From Aromatoleum tolulyticum (GTDB taxonomy: Bacteria; Pseudomonadota; Gammaproteobacteria; Burkholderiales; Rhodocyclaceae): a DNA stretch of 64,000 nucleotides. Within the stretch, counting starts at the first letter, position 1. The number at the start of each line of letters is the position of its first letter. The stretch lies in assembly GCF_900156155.1 (NCBI RefSeq), contig NZ_FTMD01000004.1:248001-312000 (forward strand). Reading direction: 5' to 3'. Both the position numbers and the translations under genes were made by a program. Of this stretch, positions 43,191-49,473 are shown piece by piece. The notes below the pieces were generated by a model that searched no databases, was not told the DNA's origin, and saw only the letters and a program-made list of their open reading frames with translations.

Positions 43191-43538
43191 ATGCCCAACG
43201 TGACCTTCAGTTCGCCGAAGATGCGCCGGGACCTCACGGTCTATGCTGCTGCGGGCGACCGCAAGAGCATCCTCGGCGTCGCCCGGGAGCACGGCGTCGC
43301 GATCGACTGCGAGTGCCAGAAAGGCGAGTGCGGTTCCTGCACGGTCGAGGTCATCCACATCGGCAACAAGCCGCCGATGGCGGTGCACCTCACCGAGAAG
43401 GAAAAGCTCACGCTGCTCACGTCCGGCAAGCTCGCGCGGCAGGAGTTCGAGGAGCTGGAACTGCTGGACCTCGCGCCGCGCTACCGGCTCGCGTGCCAGT
43501 ACCTGCTGCTGGATGAGGACATCGTGGTGAAGTTCTGA
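43191..43538 (+). CDS. 2Fe-2S ferredoxin of the Shethna/FeSII type, last gene of the nifHDK operon
   Basis: This 115-aa protein starts VTFSSPKMRRDLTVYAA, then ILGVAREHGVAIDCECQKGE with cluster cysteines in CQKGECGSC (CX4CX2C) and the distal Cys in YRLACQYLL. As I recall it, Azotobacter FeSII (Shethna protein II) has the same frame: FSSP near the start, LLGVAQENGVKI, ECQDGNCGSC and TYRLACQ. FeSII binds oxidised nitrogenase and holds it in an inactive, oxygen-protected complex. Position 11 bp after nifK supports either conformational protection or electron transfer. A strong terminator follows. The FeSII identity is likely but comes from memory of one family member. Confidence 0.85.
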   Translation: MPNVTFSSPKMRRDLTVYAAAGDRKSILGVAREHGVAIDCECQKGECGSCTVEVIHIGNKPPMAVHLTEKEKLTLLTSGKLARQEFEELELLDLAPRYRLACQYLLLDEDIVVKF

Positions 43539-43557
43539 GCGGCTGAACCTCGCTCAC

Positions 43558-43588
43558 GGCATCCGGCGATCTCTCCGCGCCGGATGCC
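43558..43588 (+). repeat. 11-bp inverted repeat after the nifHDK operon
   Basis: Perfect stem GGCATCCGGCG / CGCCGGATGCC with a 9-nt loop, 20 bp past the last stop and just before the main terminator. Probably protects the 3' end of the abundant nifHDK mRNA. Confidence 0.75.
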
Positions 43589-43593
43589 GCCCG

Positions 43594-43618
43594 GCCCGCC
43601 ATTCAGGCGGGCTTTTTT
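43594..43618 (+). terminator. Rho-independent terminator of nifHDK-FeSII
   Basis: Stem GCCCGCC / GGCGGGC with loop ATTCA, followed by six T residues (43613-43618). Confidence 0.92.
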
Positions 43619-43648
43619 ACGGCGCCTCGACCCACGCCTGTGGCGGCA

Positions 43649-44020
43649 TCAGCAGATGCTACCGCCAATGCTCTTTCCGGTCTTGAGATCAAATCCGAAG
43701 TAGCAGGCATACTTGCCTCCTTGCCCTCGTGTGCAGACGATCTTTTCGTCATCGCGGAAGCGAAAACGTACGTCAGACGCCTTAGAGCATGAATCCTGTC
43801 GATCCGGCCCCATAGCCTCGAACATCTCGCGGGCAGCCTGGCCTCTGATTTCGAAAGCAATCTTCGTATCCTGCTTCGATGCGGCGACCGGATCACCCAG
43901 GCTATTGCCATATGTGGCAAAGCCAGCCTGAGCTGGCCGATAGTCGAATTCCCAGCCGTTGGCAAACACTTCCAGAGGCAGCACAAACAACAGGAGCAAT
44001 GCCGATCGATGGGGCTTCAT
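43649..44020 (-). CDS. Small secreted protein of unknown function, partner of the endopeptidase-like gene
   Basis: I do not recognise this 123-aa protein. It has a clear Sec signal (MKPHRSALLLLFVLPLEVFA, cleavage about residue 20-21) and a mature domain with five Cys (CSKAS, IVCTRG, YACYFGF, GGSIC) suited to disulfides in the periplasm. Its ATG overlaps the stop of the murein-endopeptidase-like gene by 4 bp, so the two are co-translated. G+C is clearly lower than in neighbouring nif genes. A periplasmic inhibitor or immunity protein for its partner is a testable guess, not a finding. Confidence 0.75.
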   Translation of the reverse strand: MKPHRSALLLLFVLPLEVFANGWEFDYRPAQAGFATYGNSLGDPVAASKQDTKIAFEIRGQAAREMFEAMGPDRQDSCSKASDVRFRFRDDEKIVCTRGQGGKYACYFGFDLKTGKSIGGSIC

Positions 44021-44493
44021 TTGTCACCCTCAGCGATTATTTCTACGTGAAGATGGTCGTCATGGCCCGGCATCCCCTGCACCCTCGAAAGGGACACGTC
44101 ATTAAACGCGACGCGACGTACCATACCAGTTTGCCATATCAACTCAACCAGCTCGCGCGTCGCGTCCTGATCGTATTGGGAATCGGTATATCGCACCGGA
44201 AGCTGCTGTCCGTCTTTTCTGATCGGGCGGATATCGACTTCCAGTCCGCTTCTATGGCTGCGGTGAGGAGGAAACGCAGCGCCGTTGGCAAGGCTGATGT
44301 TGCCAATACCGATCTTGCGATTTTGAATGGCTCCCCACCGGTGCTCGAGATGAAAAATGAATGTAAGCATTCTTGCGCTGGAGTACTGCCCGGCACCACG
44401 ACCTGGCGTTCCATACGTGTAATAGAAAGCCCCTTCAGGCGCCTGGGGAAGTACGAAGTATCTTCGAGAATCCTGAACTGGAACTTCCCTCAC
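44017..44493 (-). CDS. Murein endopeptidase-like protein (MepA/M74 type zinc peptidase), no signal peptide
   Basis: This 158-aa protein has the zinc-site pattern of MepA/LAS peptidoglycan peptidases: HRSHRSGLEVDIRPIRKDG near residue 77 and GHDDHLHVEII near the C-terminus (His-x(6)-Asp and His-x-His). YSSARMLTFIFHLEHRW and GIGNISLANGAAFPPH also resemble MepA. It lacks a Sec signal and is shorter than E. coli MepA (about 270 aa). The GTG at 44493 has GGAG six bases upstream; no ATG fits. A 19-bp palindrome lies in its leader. Low G+C suggests recent transfer. Secretion by another route, or cell-lysis use, is open. Confidence 0.78.
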   Translation of the reverse strand: MREVPVQDSRRYFVLPQAPEGAFYYTYGTPGRGAGQYSSARMLTFIFHLEHRWGAIQNRKIGIGNISLANGAAFPPHRSHRSGLEVDIRPIRKDGQQLPVRYTDSQYDQDATRELVELIWQTGMVRRVAFNDVSLSRVQGMPGHDDHLHVEIIAEGDK

Positions 44494-44520
44494 GTGGGTC
44501 TCCTATATCAAGCAGAATTG

Positions 44521-44539
44521 CACTATCGAGTCGATAGTG
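44521..44539. promoter_or_regulatory. Perfect 9-bp palindrome, operator-like
   Basis: CACTATCGA-G-TCGATAGTG, 28 bp upstream of the GTG of the endopeptidase-like gene. Its symmetry and place suggest a binding site for a dimeric repressor; the regulator is unknown. Confidence 0.55.
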
Positions 44540-44872
44540 ATTGGCCGCTCCGTCGACGAACCGAAGGAAAACCGTACGGCATCGCGCAGGATCAATTTTC
44601 GCGGATCAGGCCCTCTAATTTATGCATTGTAGATTCTTTCTCGGGCAATTCACAGGCTGGATCCGCGCAATGACGCCTCACGAGCGCAGGAACCGCGCAC
44701 GAAGATTTCGAAGAGGCGAACAACTGCAGCCATGCTTGCGAACGGCAGGCATTGGCCGTACCAGACAACCCCGCACCCATTCATCCTGCCTGCCACTCAG
44801 CGTCAGGGCGGCTCAGGGTTTGCGACAGTCGGCGCGCCAATCCAGAATCTGCGCACGTGGAGAATCAAGGCC
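44540..44872. other. Intergenic, lower-GC stretch
   Basis: This holds AT-richer DNA upstream of the endopeptidase-like gene. Minus-strand text TACAATGC near 44635 could be a -10 box, but no good -35 box is seen. Two short open frames (about 62 and 89 codons) overlap here on opposite strands without recognisable products, and I do not call them. Confidence 0.4.
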
Positions 44873-45409
44873 ATGTACCGACAAATCCTGAATTTCTGGT
44901 TCGATGAGGCCTCACCCGCGCAATGGTGGCAGAAGGACGCCGCCTTCGACCGCATGGTCGCCGAGCGTTTCGGCGAGGTGCACACGCAAGCAGCGCGCGG
45001 CGAGTTGTTCGACTGGCGCAGCACGGCGGCCGGGCGGCTGGCGGAGGTGATCGTGCTGGATCAGTTTTCGCGCAACATGTTCCGCGACTCGGCGGCGGCG
45101 TTCGCGTGCGACGGGATGGCGCTGGTGCTGGCGCAGGAGGCCATCGCGGCGGGGGCGGAGCAGGCGCTGCGGCCGGTCGAGCGCAGCTTCCTGTACATGC
45201 CCTTCATGCACAGCGAGTCGCTGCGCATCCACGAGGTTGCGGTGCAGCTCTTCGAGCGCAACGGCATCCCGGACGACCTGGACTTCGAACTGCGGCACAA
45301 GGCGATCATCGAGCGCTTCGGGCGCTATCCGCATCGCAATGCGTTGCTGGGAAGGGAATCGACCCCGGACGAGGTCGATTTTCTGAAGCGGCCGGGCTCA
45401 CGTTTCTGA
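44873..45409 (+). CDS. DUF924 family protein
   Basis: This 178-aa soluble alpha-helical protein of the DUF924 (TPR-like) family has ILNFWFDEASPAQWWQKDAA at the start, VIVLDQFSRNMFRDSAAAFA, ERSFLYMPFMHSESL and FGRYPHRNALLGRESTPDEV, all diagnostic. The biochemical role is unknown. The ATG at 44873 follows AAGG. It stands alone between the low-GC pair and pit. It looks like a host gene rather than a nif gene. Confidence 0.93.
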   Translation: MYRQILNFWFDEASPAQWWQKDAAFDRMVAERFGEVHTQAARGELFDWRSTAAGRLAEVIVLDQFSRNMFRDSAAAFACDGMALVLAQEAIAAGAEQALRPVERSFLYMPFMHSESLRIHEVAVQLFERNGIPDDLDFELRHKAIIERFGRYPHRNALLGRESTPDEVDFLKRPGSRF

Positions 45410-45421
45410 ACGCGGCCGGTT

Positions 45422-45444
45422 CGGCCCGCCGCACGGGCGGGCCG
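45422..45444. terminator. Hairpin between convergent DUF924 and pit genes
   Basis: 9-bp stem CGGCCCGCC / GGCGGGCCG, loop GCACG; the plus-strand side is followed by TTCTGTT. Could end both transcripts. Confidence 0.6.
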
Positions 45445-45463
45445 TTCTGTTACCGCAGACTGG

Positions 45464-46471
45464 TCAGAGGATCATGCGGCCGACGTACCAGGCGGCGCCG
45501 GCGATCAGGGCGCTGCACGGGATCGTGAGGACCCACGCCCAGACGATGCTGCCCGCCACCCCCCAGCGCACGGCCGAGACCTTGCGCGAGGAGCCGACGC
45601 CGACGATGGCGCCGGTGATGGTGTGGGTGGTCGACACCGGGATGCCCAGCGCGGTGGCGAGGAACAGCGTGATCGCGCCGCCGGTCTCGGCGCAGAAGCC
45701 GCCGACGGGTTTCAGCTTGGTGATGCGCTGGCCCATGGTCTTGACGATGCGCCAGCCGCCGAACATGGTGCCGAGGCCGATGGCAAGGTAGCACATGACG
45801 ATCACCCAGGTCGGGACGGGGTCCGTGCTCTGGCTGATGCCGGCGGCGATCAGGAGCATCCAGATGATGCCGATGGTCTTCTGCGCGTCATTGCCGCCGT
45901 GGCCGAGGCTGTACAGCGAGGCCGAGACGAGCTGCAGACGGCGGAACCACTTGTCGACCTTGCGCTGGGGCGTTCGGAAAAATAACCATGAGACGGCCAC
46001 CATCAGCAGCGAACCGAGCAGGAAGCCCAGCAGCGGCGACACGAGGATGAAGGCGACGGTCTTGATGAGGCCGGAGGCGAGCAGCGAGCCGAAACCGCCC
46101 TTGGCGACCGCGGCACCGACGAGGCCGCCGATCAGCGCGTGCGAGGAACTGGACGGGATGCCGTAGTACCAGGTGATGGCGTTCCACGCGATCGCCCCGA
46201 CCAGGGCGCCGAACACGACGATGTGGTCGACGACCGCGGGGTCGATGGTGCCCTTGCCGATCGTGCTCGCGACCTTCAACTGGAAGATGAAGATGGCGAC
46301 GACGTTGAAGAAGGCCGCAAACGCGACCGCGTGCTGCGGCTTGAGCACGCCGGTCGAGACGACCGTCGCGATCGAATTCGCCGCGTCGTGGAAGCCGTTC
46401 ATGAAGTCGAACAGCAGGGCCAGCACCACGAGCAACATCACCGTGGCGAGCCCGATCTCCAAAGTTGCCAT
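45464..46471 (-). CDS. pit: Low-affinity inorganic phosphate transporter (Pit family)
   Basis: This 335-aa membrane protein has about ten hydrophobic segments and the two PiT signatures: FDFMNGFHDAANSIATVVST near residue 25 and GGNDAQKTIGIIWM near residue 205. It takes up phosphate (as metal-phosphate) with protons. It follows the DUF47 gene by 23 bp on the minus strand, the usual ykaA-pit pair. A standard gene lying between nif blocks. Confidence 0.95.
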   Translation of the reverse strand: MATLEIGLATVMLLVVLALLFDFMNGFHDAANSIATVVSTGVLKPQHAVAFAAFFNVVAIFIFQLKVASTIGKGTIDPAVVDHIVVFGALVGAIAWNAITWYYGIPSSSSHALIGGLVGAAVAKGGFGSLLASGLIKTVAFILVSPLLGFLLGSLLMVAVSWLFFRTPQRKVDKWFRRLQLVSASLYSLGHGGNDAQKTIGIIWMLLIAAGISQSTDPVPTWVIVMCYLAIGLGTMFGGWRIVKTMGQRITKLKPVGGFCAETGGAITLFLATALGIPVSTTHTITGAIVGVGSSRKVSAVRWGVAGSIVWAWVLTIPCSALIAGAAWYVGRMIL

Positions 46472-46494
46472 GTCGTTTTCCTGGAGATCGCGGG

Positions 46495-47133
46495 TCAGGA
46501 GTTTTCGAGCACGATGGCCTCGAGGATCTTGGCGACGTCCTTGCAGCGATCGGTGACCGATTCGAGCAGTTCGTACACGCCTTTCATCTTCAGGACCACA
46601 CGGACGTCGGGCTCTTCGCGGAAGAGGCCCGACAGCGCCTTGCGCAGGACGCGGTCGGCGTCGGATTCGAAGCCGTCGATCTCGTGGCAGATGCGCAGGA
46701 TCTCGCGGCCGTTGTCCATGTTGGACAGCAGAATGACTGCGGCGCGCACGCTCTCGGCGCAGGACAGGGACAGCTCGGCGATACGCTGGGCTTCCTCGGT
46801 GACCTCGACGATGTCGTACAGCGAGACGGTTTCGGCGACGTCCTGGATCGTGTCGAGCACGTCGTCCATGTGCGAGATGAGCTGATGGATCTCGTCGCGG
46901 TCGAGCGGCGTGATGAACGTGGAGTGCATCAGCGCCATCACGTCGTGGTTCAGCTTGTCCGCGCGGGTCTCGATCTCGTCGATGTCGGCGGTGGCCTTTA
47001 CCGCGACCGATGCGTCCTTTCCGACGGCCTGCATCAGCGTGACCAGGGCTTTGGCGCCGGCCACGATCTCGTCTGCGTGGGAGTTGAAAAGGGTGAAGAA
47101 CTGTCCCTCACGGGGCATGAAGCGGGAGAACAT
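46495..47133 (-). CDS. DUF47 (PhoU-like, YkaA) protein
   Basis: This 212-aa helical PhoU-like protein of the DUF47 family starts RFMPREGQFFTLFNSHADEI and contains DEIETRADKLNHDVMALMHS, TFITPLDRDEIHQLISHMDD and VLDTIQDVAETV. It is nearly always encoded upstream of pit and is thought to modulate the transporter. It starts with ATG at 47133; the 130 bp to tlpA show nothing of note. Confidence 0.94.
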   Translation of the reverse strand: MFSRFMPREGQFFTLFNSHADEIVAGAKALVTLMQAVGKDASVAVKATADIDEIETRADKLNHDVMALMHSTFITPLDRDEIHQLISHMDDVLDTIQDVAETVSLYDIVEVTEEAQRIAELSLSCAESVRAAVILLSNMDNGREILRICHEIDGFESDADRVLRKALSGLFREEPDVRVVLKMKGVYELLESVTDRCKDVAKILEAIVLENS

Positions 47134-47263
47134 GATTGTTTTTGCCTGCCGGCCGAATGGAGTTAGGGCGCGATTTTACCAGCGGAAACAATCCTGTAAT
47201 GTTCCGCGCGCAAATTCAGCTGGAAATCCCGCATTCCGGGGCTATATGCCCACCCGCGACCGC

Positions 47264-47770
47264 CTACATGCGCAGGCCGAAGGCCTTGCCGATCGCCTCG
47301 ACGGTTTCCGGGCTGTCCCACTCCTTGGCGCCGAACACCTTCTGCACGACCTTGCCGTCGGCGTCGACCAGCACCGTGAGCGGGATACGGTTGGCGCCGA
47401 GCATGTTCTCGAGCGCGAGCTTGTGGTCGATGAAGTGCGGGAAGCTGGTCTTCGCCTGGGTGAGGAAGGCCATGGCACGCTCGGGGTAGTCGTCGATCGA
47501 GATGCCGATGACGTTGAACTGCTTGCCGTAGCGCTTCGACAGGCGCTCCAGCGAGCCCATCTCGGCGAGACAGGGCGGACAGTAGCTCGCCCACACGTTG
47601 ATGATCAGCGGCTTGCCGCGATAGTCGCCGAGCAGCTTGGAGCCGGCGGTGAGGCCCTGCATCGGCATCTGGCGCAGGGTGCCGCCTTCGGGCACTTCGC
47701 CCGGCGTGGCGAAGGAGGAGCCGGACAGCGCGGCGAGGCACAGGGCGAGGGAAACGAGGGCTTTCTTCAT
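47264..47770 (-). CDS. TlpA-like periplasmic thioredoxin-fold protein
   Basis: This 168-aa protein has an N-terminal signal (MKKALVSLALCLAALSGSSFA) and a thioredoxin domain with active site WASYCPPCLAEM (about residue 62). It is a periplasmic reductase of the TlpA/ResA family, possibly for cytochrome c or copper-site maturation. I took the ATG at 47770 because it begins a good signal peptide; an in-frame ATG at 47821 would add 17 basic residues. The ribosome-binding site is weak in both cases. Divergent from nifE. Confidence 0.88.
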   Translation of the reverse strand: MKKALVSLALCLAALSGSSFATPGEVPEGGTLRQMPMQGLTAGSKLLGDYRGKPLIINVWASYCPPCLAEMGSLERLSKRYGKQFNVIGISIDDYPERAMAFLTQAKTSFPHFIDHKLALENMLGANRIPLTVLVDADGKVVQKVFGAKEWDSPETVEAIGKAFGLRM

Positions 47771-47859
47771 CTTGGCTGCAGGTCGGAAGCTCGGCGCGGT
47801 ACGCCGGAAAAACGTGAGCATAGCAGGAGGCGCCACGCGGCGCAGGGGCCGCGGGGGCG

Positions 47860-47898
47860 TGTCACGAGTTCGACAAAAGCGCTGTCGCGAGTTCGACA
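47860..47898. promoter_or_regulatory. Tandem NifA upstream activator sites of nifE
   Basis: Two sites, TGTCACGAGTTCGACA (47860-47875) and TGTCGCGAGTTCGACA (47883-47898), both TGT-N10-ACA, are 23 bp apart, about two helical turns. They share CGAGTTCGACA, so a local duplication is likely. Distance to the -24 box is 60-98 bp. Confidence 0.87.
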
Positions 47899-47957
47899 GC
47901 GGCGGCGATGATTTCGTGCGCGCTTCGCAAGCCATTGATTTTACTCACCACGCTGTC

Positions 47958-47972
47958 TGGCATCGATCGTGC
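47958..47972 (+). promoter_or_regulatory. Sigma-54 promoter of nifE
   Basis: TGGCATCGATCGTGC keeps GG-N10-GC with two mismatches to consensus; start predicted near 47984, 43 bp before nifE. Confidence 0.78.
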
Positions 47973-48026
47973 ATCGGTTTCCCCGCCCCCCGACATCCGC
48001 GTCACGGGCGCACACAGGAAACCGAC

Positions 48027-49442
48027 ATGAGCGCACTCAAACAGAGAATCGACAGCCTGCTGGTCGAACCCGGCTGCGCCACGAACCAGGCGAAGAGCGA
48101 CAAGGCACGCAAGGAAGGCTGCAAGAAGCCGCTGACGCCCGGCGCGGCAGCCGGCGGCTGTGCCTTCGACGGCGCGAAGATCGCGCTGCAGCCGGTGGTG
48201 GACGTCGCCCACCTGGTGCATGGACCGATCGCGTGCGAAGGCAATTCGTGGGATTCGCGCCACGTGTATTCGTCCGGCCCGCAGATCTACCGCACCGGCT
48301 TCACGACCGACATGGCGGAGTTCGACGTGATCTACGGCGGCGAGAAGCGTCTGTACCGCGCGATCAAGGAGATCATCGACAAGGTGAATCCGCCGGCGAT
48401 CTTCGTGTACCAGACCTGCCTGCCGGCGATGATCGGCGACGACGTCGAGGGGGTGTGCAAGGCGGCGAGCGCGAAGTTCGGCACGCCGGTGATCCCGGTG
48501 AACGCGCCGGGCTTCGCGGGCAGCAAGAACCTCGGCAACAAGCTGGGCGGCGAGGCGCTGCTCGACCACGTCGTCGGCACGCTGGAGCCGGAATACACGA
48601 CGGACTGCGACATCAACCTGATCGGCGAATACAACGTCGTCGGCGAGTTCTGGCAGGTGAAGCCGCTCTTCGACGAGTTGGGCATCCGCGTGCTGGCGAC
48701 CTTCTGCGGTGACGCGCGCTACCGCGACATCGCCGGCTCGCATCGCGCCAAGGCGGCGATCATGCTGTGCTCGCAGGCGCTGATCAACATCGCGCGCAAG
48801 ATGGACGAGCGCTACGACATCCCCTTCTTCGAGGGCAGCTTCTACGGCATCGCGGACATGTCGGACTGCCTGCGCCGCATCTCGCGCCTGCTGGTCGAGC
48901 GCGGCGCGCCGGCGGACCTGCCGGCACGCGCCGAGGCGCTGATCGCGCGCGAGGAGGCGCGCGCGTGGGCGCGGCTGGAAAAGTACCGCGCGCGGCTCGC
49001 GGGCAAGCGGGTGCTGCTGTTCACGGGCGGCGTGAAGTCGTGGAGCGTGGTGTCGGCGCTGCAGGAGGTGGGCATGGAGATCGTCGGCACCTCGATGCGC
49101 AAATCGACGCAGAGCGACCGCGCGAAGGTGGTCGAGATCATGGGCACCGACGCGCACATGTTCGACGAGCTGCCGCCGCGCGAGATGTACCGGATGCTGA
49201 AGGAGTCGCAGGCCGACGTGATGCTCTCGGGCGGGCGCTCGCAGTTCGTCGCGCTGAAGGCGAAGACGCCGTGGGTGGAGATCAACCAGGAGCGTCATCA
49301 CGCCTATGCGGGCTACGACGGGGTGGTGAATCTCGTCGCCGAGATCGACAAGGCGCTCTACAACCCGATCTGGTCGCAGGTGCGGCAGCCGGCGCCGTGG
49401 GAGCTGACCGAAGGCTGGGGGGAGCGCGTGGCGGCGGAGTGA
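48027..49442 (+). CDS. nifE: FeMo-cofactor assembly scaffold NifE
   Basis: This 471-aa NifD paralogue pairs with NifN as the scaffold on which NifB-co matures. It begins LKQRIDSLLVEPGCATNQAK, then CKKPLTPGAAAGGCAFDGAK (the Cys cluster region near 37-50), VHGPIACEGNSWDSRHVYSS and YQTCLPAMIGDDVEGVCKAA. C-terminal EINQERHHAYAGYDGVVNL is typical of NifE. ATG at 48027. Unusually, nifN is not next: a hybrid kinase gene on the other strand separates them, and each has its own NifA/sigma-54 promoter. Confidence 0.96.
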   Translation: MSALKQRIDSLLVEPGCATNQAKSDKARKEGCKKPLTPGAAAGGCAFDGAKIALQPVVDVAHLVHGPIACEGNSWDSRHVYSSGPQIYRTGFTTDMAEFDVIYGGEKRLYRAIKEIIDKVNPPAIFVYQTCLPAMIGDDVEGVCKAASAKFGTPVIPVNAPGFAGSKNLGNKLGGEALLDHVVGTLEPEYTTDCDINLIGEYNVVGEFWQVKPLFDELGIRVLATFCGDARYRDIAGSHRAKAAIMLCSQALINIARKMDERYDIPFFEGSFYGIADMSDCLRRISRLLVERGAPADLPARAEALIAREEARAWARLEKYRARLAGKRVLLFTGGVKSWSVVSALQEVGMEIVGTSMRKSTQSDRAKVVEIMGTDAHMFDELPPREMYRMLKESQADVMLSGGRSQFVALKAKTPWVEINQERHHAYAGYDGVVNLVAEIDKALYNPIWSQVRQPAPWELTEGWGERVAAE

Positions 49443-49473
49443 GCGGCCGCGGGCGGCTCGGAGGGCCGCGGCG

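Noticed and set aside
44592-44891. Two short frames on opposite strands between the low-GC pair and DUF924
   Set aside because: No ribosome-binding site, no recognisable product, and they overlap each other.
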